64,000 nt of DNA from an uncultured Clostridia bacterium (lineage in GTDB: Bacteria > Bacillota > Clostridia > UMGS1810): assembly GCA_934463165.1 (NCBI GenBank), contig CAKSJG010000009.1, positions 1 through 64,000 of the forward strand, in the 5' to 3' direction. This document shows, piece by piece, positions 53,845 to 62,087 of this stretch. The translations under genes and the position numbers were made by a program. The notes beneath the pieces are model-generated. The model did no database searches. It saw nothing but the letters and a program-made list of their open reading frames with translations, and was not told the origin of the DNA. How positions within the stretch are numbered: the stretch's first letter is position 1; the number at the start of each line of letters is the position of its first letter.

Positions 53845-54087
53845 TTTCAAAGCGGAGATAAAGAAATCGTATACAAAACAGCGCTCGGAGAAGGTGCCAT
53901 CAGCGGAGATTACAATGTGTATACAACAGAAAAAACACTTAAAGCAAATTCCGGTGATGTTACTTTTAAAAAGGGTGAAAGCGGCGCTCTTGCGCTTTGG
54001 AATAACGGTAAGTGCACATATTCCGCAAGCTTTAACTATGACGCGGCCGAAAGTGATGTTTTAAGTATCATAAACAGTCTTTCCTGA
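53845..54087 (+). pseudogene. C-terminal remnant of a DUF4367-like protein
   Basis: An 80-codon open stretch with no start codon or ribosome site begins six bases after the transporter stop. It reads FQSGDKEIVYKTALGEGAIS, then GDYNVYTTEKTLKANSG and ends SIINSLS. It aligns with the C-terminal part of the protein at 55246-55989 (ITYRTARGSEDISGDYN ... THLAVWSDGENSYSLS). It is the tail of a paralogue whose front has been deleted, presumably by a deletion joining it to the transporter gene. Confidence 0.8.
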
Positions 54088-54150
54088 GAATTGCGGGCAG
54101 GCAGATAATATCCGAACTTTGGTGAGTTTATCATCCGTTGGCATCGCGGT

Positions 54151-54280
54151 TAGGGTATGCTTTTTATTTTTTGGAAAGCTCAAACACACCGCAAATGCGC
54201 TGAAACTCGCTTTCAATCAAAAAATAAAAAGCATACCCTGACCTCTCAGCCGCAAGACAGATGTTCTTGCCTGTTATTAT
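54151..54280 (+). repeat. Repeat B with both arms (large palindrome)
   Basis: Left arm TAGGGTATGCTTTTTATTTT (54151-) and right arm AAAATAAAAAGCATACCCT (-54239) form a hairpin of about 28 bp with a loop of about 30. The tail CAGATGTTCTTGCCTGTTAT matches the copy at 57483. No coding potential is visible. Confidence 0.88.
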
Positions 54281-54303
54281 ACGATTGTGTTTATAATGCG
54301 CAT

Positions 54304-54459
54304 GCGGAACGCTGTGGGCAGCGTTCCCTACGTAGTCATTGTAAGTTTGTAAATAATTATTAAATAAAAGCTTATTGCAAATTTTCGTTTAAACTAATTT
54401 GTTAATTGAAAATATACCTATCAATTAATTTGTAGGGAACGGTGCCCACACCGTTCCGC
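54304..54459 (+). repeat. Repeat A copy 3 (156 bp)
   Basis: It starts GCGGAACGCTGTGGGCAGCG and ends GGTGCCCACACCGTTCCGC, with TACGTAGTCATT and TATACCTATCAATTAATTTG inside. It is more diverged in the middle than copies 1 and 2. Confidence 0.9.
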
Positions 54460-54602
54460 TGCACTAAACAATCAAAATAATATGATTAAACGCAAGAAAG
54501 AAAGGCGCCCTTGTGTAAAGGGATGAGGGATTGTATATATTTACAACCCCTCCGGCTTGCTTCGCAACCCACCTCCCTTATGCACTGTCGGAGGCACTCT
54601 TT
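54459..54602. repeat. Flank module plus repeat C (copy 1, minus orientation)
   Basis: 54459-54496 is the module GCACTAAACAATCAAAATAA, then TATGATTAAACGCAAGAAA. Repeat C follows: on the minus strand GTGCCTCCGACAGTGCATAA, then GGGAGGTGGGTTGCGAAGC and GGAGGGGTTGT, with a partly matching opposite arm, forming a long hairpin. It is related to 58108-58168. The rest up to 54767 shows nothing recognisable. Confidence 0.82.
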
Positions 54603-54767
54603 ATTGCGCTAAAATAAGTGAATACACCTAATTGACACCTGTAACCGCAGCGTAATTATTCAATTACATGCCCGTGTTCGGATTTTAACGCACGCGGTTA
54701 ATCGCATGGGAACTGAACCTGCAGTGTTAAAAAATATATAACCTTGATATACCGTGGGGGTATCGTT

Positions 54768-55223
54768 TTGGAAATTACAAGCGAATACATAAACAGCTTA
54801 ATAGACAAATACAGCGACGCGGCGCTGAGAATTGCACGCATGTATCTTAAAAGCAAGGAGGATGCTGAGGACGTTGTCCAGGAGGTTTTTCTGAAGATAA
54901 TCGACAAAAATCCCGAATTCAACGACGAAAAACATGCAAAATACTGGATAACAAAAACGGCGGCAAACCTAAGCAAAAACAGGCTTTCGCTTTTTTGGAA
55001 CAGAAACAAACGATCCATTGACGATGCATACGATATTGCAAGCTACGATACCTATAATACCGATACCGAGGTTATACGCGCAGTGCGGTCACTGCCCGAA
55101 AAATATAAATTGCCGATATATCTGTTTTATTATGAAGGATACTCGACAAAAGAAATTGCCGAAATAACAAAGCAAAAAGAGGCAACCGTCAGATCGCTTT
55201 TTTACTGCATCTCCATCCGATGA
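54768..55223 (+). pseudogene. ECF-type sigma factor, C-terminus broken
   Basis: TTG 54768 follows GTGGGGG by seven bases. The product has the sigma-70 region 2 (YSDAALRIARMYLKSKEDAEDVVQEVFLKI, with KYWITKTAANLSKN) and the region 4 start (RSLPEKYKLPIYLFYYEGYS, then TKEIAEITKQKEATVRS). The recognition helix should continue with a basic stretch such as RLHRAREKLK; instead the frame runs LFYCISIR and stops. The following gene lacks the expected anti-sigma N-terminus and membrane helix. A deletion between the two genes, damaging both, is the simplest account. DNA binding is probably lost or impaired. Confidence 0.78.
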
Positions 55224-55245
55224 CGGCAATAAACATTATGTTTCA

Positions 55246-55989
55246 ATGAATAAAAATCCGCTCACGGAAAAATCCGACAAAAATAAATCTTATAATAACC
55301 TTATACCCAAAGAGTCGGACGAAAACATAACAAATGTGCCGGAAAACGAAACGGAAAATACCAAAGCGCCCGATAACAGGAAAGAAAATGCCGGCGGCTC
55401 GTATTTGACCGCAATAAAACCCGAAAGTGATGAAGCGGTATCCTCACCAAACGGCACCTATTCGGATACCGATATCGGTTTAAACGGCACAGATTCCGAC
55501 ATAAGCGGTGAGAACGGTGTGAATATGCCTGCCGAGGGCGGCGCCGTGATTCCGGATGATGAAACGGATGCCCCTGTTCTCGCAGGAAATCCGTATTGTG
55601 ATGTGGAATCGATTGATGAAGCGAGAGAATTACTCGGTTATGATTTTAAAGCACCGTCATATATCCCCGACGGTTATTTGACCGACAGCATTACGGTTAT
55701 ATCCGGCAAAATTGCTCAGATATCGTATCTTTCCGCAGATGACGGCATAACATACAGAACAGCCCGCGGATCCGAAGATATCAGCGGAGATTATAACAGC
55801 TATTCCGATGAAGAAACAAAGGACGTTTCAAATTTAAGCATTACGTTTAAATCCAACGGTGAAAAAACTCATCTTGCGGTCTGGTCGGACGGCGAAAACT
55901 CCTACTCGCTATCAAGCTCCGGCGGCATAAATAAAGACATCATGGAAAAAATTGCTCTCGGTGTGACAGATACCCAAACGGCACAATAG
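55246..55989 (+). CDS. DUF4367-like anti-sigma partner remnant, N-terminus missing
   Basis: The 247-residue frame has an acidic, Asn-rich low-complexity first half and a C-terminal DUF4367-like domain (EARELLGYDFKAPSYIPDGY ... ISYLSADDGITYRTARG). Relatives next to sigma genes usually start with a cytoplasmic anti-sigma segment and a transmembrane helix; neither is visible here. The apparent start Met has no good ribosome site. In the frame before the Met the codons run on into the damaged end of the sigma gene. It is probably a pseudogene or a non-membrane leftover; a functional secreted form is unlikely because there is no signal peptide. Confidence 0.6.
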   Translation: MNKNPLTEKSDKNKSYNNLIPKESDENITNVPENETENTKAPDNRKENAGGSYLTAIKPESDEAVSSPNGTYSDTDIGLNGTDSDISGENGVNMPAEGGAVIPDDETDAPVLAGNPYCDVESIDEARELLGYDFKAPSYIPDGYLTDSITVISGKIAQISYLSADDGITYRTARGSEDISGDYNSYSDEETKDVSNLSITFKSNGEKTHLAVWSDGENSYSLSSSGGINKDIMEKIALGVTDTQTAQ

Positions 55990-56000
55990 AAAAATAAAAC

Positions 56001-56040
56001 ACCCCTGTCCGAAACGGTTAATACCGCATCGGACAGGGGT
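56001..56040. terminator. Bidirectional terminator between the DUF4367 gene and tmRNA
   Basis: ACCCCTGTCCGA (56001-56012) pairs perfectly with TCGGACAGGGGT (56029-56040), T-rich on both sides. A second hairpin AATTTTGCC/GGCAAAATT (56061-56082) lies just after the tmRNA 3' end. Confidence 0.92.
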
Positions 56041-56111
56041 ATGTTTTTATTGCTGAAGCAAATTTTGCCGTTCGGCAAAATTCGTAAACAATGCAACTCG
56101 TTACGACAATA

Positions 56112-56455
56112 TGGAGGCGAGGAGAATTGAACTCCTGTCCGAAAACCAATTCACAAAAGGCACTCCGAGCGCAGTTTGTGTTCAAAATTCCCTCCGCATT
56201 AAGCACACAAACAAGCTTTATGCATCGGTAGCTTCATTGTTCATGGCAAGCTCAAAGCTTTGCTTACTCACGTTCACCGCTTAAATGACGCTCTTATCCC
56301 AAATGCGGTAATCCGGGTAAGAACGGCTGCCTTTAATTAGGCAGCGTATGCTACGTTATTGTTAGCTTTTATATTTAAGTCGGACTCTTTAAAGCGGTGT
56401 CCGCCGCTGCTCGCTCCTTCAGCTTCAAAGTCCCCGTCGAACCCTGTACGCCCCC
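56112..56455 (-). ncRNA. ssrA: tmRNA (transfer-messenger RNA)
   Basis: On the minus strand the 5' end GGGGGCGTACAGGGTTCGAC pairs with the 3' end CGCCTCC plus discriminator A to form the tRNA-like acceptor. The T arm GGAGTTCAATTCTCC is intact. The tag frame (56366-56337) encodes ANNNVAYAA followed by TAA, giving a normal hydrophobic degradation tag after the alanine carried by the molecule. It rescues stalled ribosomes with SmpB. The length is 344 bases; CCA is not encoded. Confidence 0.96.
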
Positions 56456-56479
56456 GTAAGAAATATTTATTATATACAT

Positions 56480-56508
56480 ATTATATACTTTTTATGCCGC
56501 TATGTCAA
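56480..56508 (-). promoter_or_regulatory. Promoter for tmRNA
   Basis: On the minus strand TTGACA (56508-56503), 17 bases, TATAAT (56485-56480): perfect consensus, about 25 bases before the RNA 5' end. Confidence 0.93.
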
Positions 56509-56553
56509 TATAAATAATTGTCGGGTTTTGTTTGTGTTATCCTTTATTCTTTG

Positions 56554-57195
56554 TCATATGCGATAATACGCCTCACATCTGTAAATCGGGTTGCCTTTTG
56601 ACGAAAAAAGCTCTTCATATTCCGTCATGACATTTCCCTCAAAATTTGAATTATGCAGATCAAGAGTAATGTTTTTAAGCCTCATTCCGTAATCGGAAAA
56701 CGAATTCAGCGAAAACTCAAAAAGCGCTTTGTTATCCGTTTTAAAATAAATTCCTCCGTTTTCTGATATAAGGTTTTTCCAAATGTCAAGATAGTTTTTA
56801 TGCGTAAGTCTGCGTTTTGCGTGTCCGCTTTTGTGCCATGGGTCGCAGAAATTAATATATATCACATCAAATTTTGTCTTTGGCAAAGCATCTCTCATCA
56901 TTTCGGCATCACCGCGCACAAATTTAACGTTTGTAAGCTTCTCATTCTTTGCTTTTTCAACCGCAAGGACGAGTACATCGGCATTTTTTTCAACCGCAAT
57001 AAAATTAACATCCGGATTAAGCCTTGCCGTCTCGGTTATAAATCTTCCTTTTCCGCAGCCTATTTCGAGCCTCATTTGCTTTTTGGTCTCAAAGAATACC
57101 GACGGGTCATTTTTAAAATCCTCAATATTATCTATCAGAAAATCGGCGCATGCGTCAAGTCTTTCTTCGCGGTGTTTTTTTCTTCTCATTCTCAT
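56554..57195 (-). CDS. trmB: tRNA (guanine-N7-)-methyltransferase
   Basis: The 213-residue protein has the SAM-binding motif LEIGCGKGRFI and the TrmB signature region INFCDPWHKSGHAKRRLTH. The end FEGNVMTEYEELFSSKGNPI, with TEYE, is also typical. It methylates G46 of tRNAs. A GAGGT ribosome site lies nine bases upstream of the ATG. It follows tmRNA on the same strand but has separate signals. Confidence 0.96.
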   Translation of the reverse strand: MRMRRKKHREERLDACADFLIDNIEDFKNDPSVFFETKKQMRLEIGCGKGRFITETARLNPDVNFIAVEKNADVLVLAVEKAKNEKLTNVKFVRGDAEMMRDALPKTKFDVIYINFCDPWHKSGHAKRRLTHKNYLDIWKNLISENGGIYFKTDNKALFEFSLNSFSDYGMRLKNITLDLHNSNFEGNVMTEYEELFSSKGNPIYRCEAYYRI

Positions 57196-57367
57196 AAATT
57201 GTATACCTCATTATTGTTATTTGTTAAATAAATTATACACTAAATATGATAAAAAATCAACTGTTTTAATAACGCAACATTTTACAAAGACTTTATGAAA
57301 AAATGGTGAAATATTTAACACCGTTTTCCGTAAAATATATTTAAAAACTATATATCGGAGGTGTGAA

Positions 57368-57412
57368 ATGAAATACGCAATCGTTGATATCCGAACACAT
57401 TCAAAAGGATAA
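57368..57412 (+). pseudogene. 14-codon 5' stub of a lost gene
   Basis: A good ribosome site (CGGAGGTG) and ATG start a frame reading MKYAIVDIRTHSKG, then stop. The first residues look like the N-terminus of a larger cytoplasmic protein family (I am reminded of DUF6873-type proteins, uncertain). Repeat sequence follows at once, so the body of the gene has probably been deleted. A genuine 14-residue peptide is the alternative. Confidence 0.5.
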
Positions 57413-57482
57413 AAAATTTTATCGGTTACAGGTATATGTATTTTAAAGTCGCTCAAACAGGCAGTGCAGCAGCGCTGAATCC

Positions 57483-57560
57483 GCTTTCAATCAAAAAATA
57501 AAAAGCATACCCTAACCCCTCGCCCGTCAGACATATGTTCTTGCCCGTTATTATGCAAGG
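57483..57560 (+). repeat. Repeat B, right-arm copy
   Basis: CGCTTTCAATCAAAAAATAA, then AAAGCATACCCTAACCCCTC and ACATATGTTCTTGCCCG match 54209-54280 closely and 42251-42315 in reverse. Confidence 0.88.
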
Positions 57561-57580
57561 AATATGTCTGTTGCATGCTC

Positions 57581-57647
57581 GTAGGGGCGGATATTATCTG
57601 CCCGCTTGTTTACATATGATTTTTTCGGGCATGCTATCCGCCCCTAC
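57581..57647. repeat. Repeat D (GTAGGGGCGGAT palindrome)
   Basis: GTAGGGGCGGATATTATCTG opens it and TGCTATCCGCCCCTAC closes it, with an inner GCCCG ... CGGGC pair. It forms one long hairpin with no coding potential. Confidence 0.85.
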
Positions 57648-57753
57648 GCACTATCGGGCAAATACGCTTCTTGCACAATGTTAATATATTATGTTTGCAG
57701 CCTGTCATGGTTCGTGAGCTGTGAAAAAGGATTATTATGCGAGCATTTTTTGT

Positions 57754-57964
57754 TTGAAAATCAGACTGCGTTTTTTTCATGAAAAAATCGAAAGCGAATT
57801 TCGCCCGAATAAAATAAGTTCCCTTAAATCTCGGGCGGAATTCAGACTTGTTTCCGAAAAAATTTGAGGAAATCAAGTCGGCAGAGATTTTTGAAATGAA
57901 TTGCAGTCTGATTTTCAAGAAAAAAACGAGGGGAGTCCAAGAGGGGAGGGCACATCCCCTCTTG
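57754..57964. repeat. Repeat E (long inverted repeat plus hairpin)
   Basis: TTGAAAATCAGACTGC (57754-57769) and its exact complement GCAGTCTGATTTTCAA (57903-57918) enclose about 130 bases with further inner pairing. It is followed by the perfect hairpin CAAGAGGGGA/TCCCCTCTTG (57938-57964). No gene lies inside. Confidence 0.88.
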
Positions 57965-58063
57965 AAAAGAATGTCCTTAATATAAATTAACATTTTATCA
58001 GAGATGAAATGCAAATTACGCTGCTGAATTTCTTGCCTTTAATTATATAAAGTATATGTGTTG

Positions 58064-58168
58064 CGCTGCATAAAACACACAAAATAATACGATTAAACGC
58101 AAGAAACAGTGCCTCCGCTGTGCAAGGGGAGGAGGGCTGTCGAGCAACCCGGAGGGGTTGTAAATGTT
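58064..58168 (+). repeat. Flank module plus repeat C (copy 2)
   Basis: 58064-58106 is the module CGCTGCATAAAACACACAAA, then ATAATACGATTAAACGCAA, followed by repeat C (GTGCCTCCGCTGTGCAAGGG, then GAGGAGGGCTG and GGAGGGGTTGTAAATG). The same two modules are adjacent at 54459-54602, but with C in the opposite orientation. Confidence 0.85.
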
Positions 58169-58191
58169 TAACTCTTGCAAAATTTTCCTTT

Positions 58192-59049
58192 TTAGACCAC
58201 ATTGGGTTCAGTACCCGTGTGCTTAAATTGAAGAGGAGTTTTCCCGGTTATCCTTTTAAATGTTCTGATAAAATTTGAACAATCGTCAAATCCGGATGAA
58301 AAGCATGCGTCTGTTACCGATGCGCCGTCTTTGAGCATTGTCTGCGCATTAAAAATCCTTGTTTCGGTGATATGATTATATATTGTTTTGCCTGTATATT
58401 GCTTAAAAGTCTGAGATAAATATGTCACGGAGCACCCTACGTTTTTTGCCAGTTCGCTTAAAATAATTTTGTTGCCGAAATTTTCCGAAATATAATAGAG
58501 CGTACGCGTAACATATTTGGGTATTGCGGAAATTTCGGGATTTTTCTTTTGTATTTCATACTTTTCGCTGCAGACGGATATCGTTTCAAATACCGCGGAT
58601 ATGAGTTTGGCGTTCGCTGACGGAGAATCGTGCTTTACAGCTTCCAAAATTTTATCTGTCATAGAGGACATTAACTTATGTCCGGCATTATATGCCGTTA
58701 TATAATTTACTCTTTCTTTTGATCTGTCTTCAAAAAAATCAGCCATTTTGTTGTTTGCGAACATATCGGTAAAAAAGCTTAAGGGAATATAAAAGTTAAT
58801 ATACGCGTGTATTCCCGAACGAAAAAACCTTCCGAAGTGTATTTCGTCCGGACGGAAAAACAATATGCTGTTTTTCCCGGTGTTTATAACATTGTTGTAA
58901 ATTACAGCCGCCAGACCGTCCGTAAGTAAAATACTGATTTTATATTTGTCATAAACTTCAATTTCCGAATCCCCCGTTTCATATTCTTTTTTTGTGTATG
59001 TCACCGTAAGGTATTCATTGTTTATTTGTATGTTTCTTTGTATGTCCAT
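58192..59049 (-). CDS. AraC-family regulator divergent from the second GRE operon
   Basis: The 285-residue protein has an N-terminal cupin-like sensor domain (NSILFFRPDEIHFGRFF) and two C-terminal helix-turn-helix motifs (ILSELAKNVGCSVTYLSQTF; VTDACFSSGFDDCSNFIRTF). GAGGTG lies upstream of the ATG. It faces away from the GRE gene across about 155 bp containing the dyad AACAC-GTAT-GTGTT (59146-59159) and TATACT/CATAAT -10 candidates. It likely controls the GRE-SDR-esterase-activase operon in response to its substrate (inference). Confidence 0.9.
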   Translation of the reverse strand: MDIQRNIQINNEYLTVTYTKKEYETGDSEIEVYDKYKISILLTDGLAAVIYNNVINTGKNSILFFRPDEIHFGRFFRSGIHAYINFYIPLSFFTDMFANNKMADFFEDRSKERVNYITAYNAGHKLMSSMTDKILEAVKHDSPSANAKLISAVFETISVCSEKYEIQKKNPEISAIPKYVTRTLYYISENFGNKIILSELAKNVGCSVTYLSQTFKQYTGKTIYNHITETRIFNAQTMLKDGASVTDACFSSGFDDCSNFIRTFKRITGKTPLQFKHTGTEPNVV

Positions 59050-59145
59050 AAAAGCACCTCTATACAGTTTTATATTTTCATATTTTTTGTTTTGTTTTTT
59101 TATATTTTTTAGTTATAAAACATGATATACTCATAATGTAATCAT

Positions 59146-59159
59146 AACACGTATGTGTT
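59146..59159. promoter_or_regulatory. Dyad in the AraC/GRE intergenic region
   Basis: AACAC-GTAT-GTGTT, a perfect 5-bp inverted repeat about 45 bp before the GRE start. It is a candidate operator for the divergent AraC protein. Confidence 0.4.
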
Positions 59160-59203
59160 TTAATGTCAATAAAAATATAAAAATATCAAACAGGAGGTAA
59201 AAA

Positions 59204-61330
59204 ATGAACGTTCCGAAAAAATCTTTAAGAATAGATAAATTGAGAAGCTTCTACCTGAATAATTCGCCGATGTCTGTGAATAAGGATTTGACCTGCTGGA
59301 AATGTCACCGTTCGCTGATGCTCTACGTTAAAGGGTGGAACGAGGCTTTTGAAAAGGCAGATACTCTGCGAATCCGCCGCTCATATGCCGAAGCTTATAT
59401 GCTTAAAAATACCAAGCCGATTATTATTCCGGGAGAGCTTATTGTCGGTCAGCCGAATCTTGAGCCTTTTTCCGAGAATGAACAAAAAGAGTATGACGCG
59501 ATAATGGAAAAAATTAAAATGATGCCTCCGAGAAGAGGCCGTTGGGATCATCTTGCGCTTGACTATCAGCTGCTTCTTGACAAAGGTATAAACGGAATAA
59601 CAGAAATCCTCAATACAGAGCTTGACAAAATTGATACGGGAGACGGCAGCCTGACGGAAAGGTATGAATTTTTGCTTTGCTGCAAAATTGAGCTTGAAGG
59701 TCTGCTTGAAATGTGCCGGTCATATGCCGATAAGGCTTTGGAGCTTGCCGATAAATCCGAAGGAGAGGAAAGGGCAGAATATCTTAAGCTGCATGATGTT
59801 TTAAAGCAGGTTCCGGCAAATCCTGCAAGAACATTCAGAGAGGCTCTTCAAAGCATTCATATGTTTACCTGGAGTCTTTACGGAATATATTCATTCGGAA
59901 AACCCGATGTATATCTTTTACCATATTATAAAAATGATACGGAAAACGGAATCATGACCCGTGATGAAGCTCAGGAGCTTATAGACTGCTTCTTTTTGCA
60001 GAGTGTACCAAACATGAGCTCATGGGCGGCGGAGGGGCTCATGCTCGGCGGACGTGACGAAAACGGAAACAAGGTTGAAAATGAGCTTACATGGCTTTTT
60101 CTTAACGCAATATCACACACTCATGTTCCCGATCCCAATGTCGGTTTTTGTGTGACCGATGAAACAAGCGACGAAATTTTAAACTATGCCGCACAGCTTA
60201 TTTGCGACGGACATTGCCAGCCGCAAATATGGAACAGCGATGAGGTAACGCGTTCGATGCTGAAAAACGGCTTTGACCAAAAGGCGGCGTACATGTTTAC
60301 TCTTTCCACCTGTGTTGAAACAACTCCTATCGGATGCAGCGGAATATCCATAACAAGCCCGTATATAAATCTTTTGAAAATTTTTCTTGATTCATTTGAA
60401 AAATGCAATGACGAATCGAGCTTTGACAATATATTTGAAAGCTTTACCGCTGAGTTTAATAAATACGCAAAAAAAGTAATACTTCAGGAAAACCTGTGGC
60501 AGCTTGAACGCGGAAGAAACAGCACCGACCCGATGAGAATTTCGGTTTTGATACATGACTGTATAGAACGCGGAAAATCAAACGATTGCGGCGGAGCGAG
60601 ATACAATCAGTTAGAGCCGAACATTCTCGGAATGCAAAATACGACGGAAAGCCTGAACGTCATTAAAAAACTGATTTTTGAAGAAAAGAAGATAACGGTG
60701 AGCGAGCTTAAAAAGGCAATGGCTGACAATTATGAAAATCAAGGCGATTTGCTGCTTTACATAAGAAATAAGGTTGCTCATTTCGGTACCGGTGACGCTG
60801 AAGCAAACAAAATTGCAAAAATGGTATCTGATATGGTTTTGAAAACCTTTGATCCCATGACAACCGTGAGGGGAGCAAAAATAATTCCCGGTGCATTTTC
60901 ATACAGGGATCACGAGGCACACGGCAAGGTAACTCCGGCTTCTCCCGACGGAAGAAAGGCGGGAATGCCGCTTAATGACGGAAGCTCTCCTGTTCAGGGA
61001 TATGACAATATGGGTCCGACTCTTTCGCTTGCTTCAACAGTTGCATGGGAGCCGTCAAGATTTTTGGGCGGCACATCGGTAAATGTCAAAATAAACAAGG
61101 GTGTGGAGCCTCAAAAGATTGCGGCTTTAATCCGAGGATATATGAAAACGCACGGTTCGCAGATTCAGTTTAACATAATAGATTCGCAAACCTTGATTGA
61201 CGCAAAAAAGCACCCCGAAATGTACAAGGATTTGCTTGTCAGGATCGGTGGTTACAGTGATTTTTTTGTAACCATACCCGAAAGGCTGCAGGATGAAATT
61301 ATCTCAAGAACTATGAACGAAAACTTATAA
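59204..61330 (+). CDS. Second glycyl radical enzyme, unassigned substrate
   Basis: The start follows CAGGAGGT. The 708-residue protein has the GRE barrel with Cys370 and Glu372 in STCVETTPIG, the Cys-Val-Glu pattern of dehydratase-type GREs. ASPDGRKAGMPLNDG and the radical loop VRIGGYSDFF (Gly683) lie near the C-terminus. It is shorter than characterised diol dehydratases and only loosely similar to the first GRE here. It is co-encoded with an SDR oxidoreductase, an SGNH esterase and its activase, and faces an AraC regulator, so it probably handles a carbohydrate-derived compound (inference). It would be destroyed by oxygen. Confidence 0.88.
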   Translation: MNVPKKSLRIDKLRSFYLNNSPMSVNKDLTCWKCHRSLMLYVKGWNEAFEKADTLRIRRSYAEAYMLKNTKPIIIPGELIVGQPNLEPFSENEQKEYDAIMEKIKMMPPRRGRWDHLALDYQLLLDKGINGITEILNTELDKIDTGDGSLTERYEFLLCCKIELEGLLEMCRSYADKALELADKSEGEERAEYLKLHDVLKQVPANPARTFREALQSIHMFTWSLYGIYSFGKPDVYLLPYYKNDTENGIMTRDEAQELIDCFFLQSVPNMSSWAAEGLMLGGRDENGNKVENELTWLFLNAISHTHVPDPNVGFCVTDETSDEILNYAAQLICDGHCQPQIWNSDEVTRSMLKNGFDQKAAYMFTLSTCVETTPIGCSGISITSPYINLLKIFLDSFEKCNDESSFDNIFESFTAEFNKYAKKVILQENLWQLERGRNSTDPMRISVLIHDCIERGKSNDCGGARYNQLEPNILGMQNTTESLNVIKKLIFEEKKITVSELKKAMADNYENQGDLLLYIRNKVAHFGTGDAEANKIAKMVSDMVLKTFDPMTTVRGAKIIPGAFSYRDHEAHGKVTPASPDGRKAGMPLNDGSSPVQGYDNMGPTLSLASTVAWEPSRFLGGTSVNVKINKGVEPQKIAALIRGYMKTHGSQIQFNIIDSQTLIDAKKHPEMYKDLLVRIGGYSDFFVTIPERLQDEIISRTMNENL

Positions 61331-61343
61331 AAGGAGTAGCGCT

Positions 61344-62066
61344 ATGACAGTTTTGATAACGGGTGCAAACCGCGGTATAGGATTTGCAGCGGCAAAGATA
61401 TTCATATCCTGCGGATATAATGTGATAATTTCCGGCAGAAATGAAAATAAACTGGTTAAAGCCAAGGAAAAATTAGGAAAAAATGCAGAGTATGTTGTGT
61501 GGGATATTTCTGATGTTTCATCATCGGAAAAAGCAATAGAAAAAGCACATTCACTTTTTGGAAATATAAATGTGTTTGTTAACAATGCAGGCATTGTTTG
61601 CAGCGATGATAACGGTCCGGGACAGGTTGATTTTTTTGAAAAAAGCGAAGCCGGCTGGGATGTTACAATGGATATAAATCTTAAAGGGACTTTTTTTGCA
61701 TTGCAGGCAGAAGCTAAATATATGAAAAATAACAACATTAAGGGCAATATTGTTAACATTTGCTCCGAAATGGGTTTTCGTCCCGCTTTGTTTGCATACG
61801 GAATAAGCAAGTGGGGTGTCCGTGCAATGACTATGGGCGCCGGTGCGTATCTTGCACCTTACGGAATTGTAGTAAATGCGGTGGCTCCCGGAGAGACTGC
61901 AACAGAAATTTTGCATCAGAAAGAGGGAGAGATAAAGGAAATAAAATCTCCGCGTAAAATTCAGGCGACGCCGCATGAAATTGCAGAGGCAATATATTTT
62001 CTTTCAAAAAGCAGAAATATTATCGGTGAAGTTCTTGTTTCGGACGGCGGAAGAAGACTTTACTGA
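61344..62066 (+). CDS. Short-chain dehydrogenase/reductase
   Basis: The 240-residue protein has the Rossmann motif TGANRGIGFAAA, NNAG and the catalytic YGISKW preceded by NICSEMGF with its Ser. The C-terminal SDGGRRLY is standard. It is a cytoplasmic NAD(P)-dependent oxidoreductase; the closest functional class (sugar or ketone) cannot be decided. It starts 13 bp after the GRE gene (AAGGAGTAG) and could reduce the aldehyde or ketone the GRE makes, or oxidise its precursor (inference). Confidence 0.9.
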   Translation: MTVLITGANRGIGFAAAKIFISCGYNVIISGRNENKLVKAKEKLGKNAEYVVWDISDVSSSEKAIEKAHSLFGNINVFVNNAGIVCSDDNGPGQVDFFEKSEAGWDVTMDINLKGTFFALQAEAKYMKNNNIKGNIVNICSEMGFRPALFAYGISKWGVRAMTMGAGAYLAPYGIVVNAVAPGETATEILHQKEGEIKEIKSPRKIQATPHEIAEAIYFLSKSRNIIGEVLVSDGGRRLY

Positions 62067-62087
62067 TTGCCGGGGAGTATATTCAAA

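Noticed and set aside
54157..54363. Short open frame in the 54-kb island
   Set aside because: It runs through repeats B and A and changes with their palindromes; not a gene.
57634..58014. Minus-strand open frame (126 codons)
   Set aside because: It is made of repeats D and E; the apparent protein is a product of the inverted repeats.
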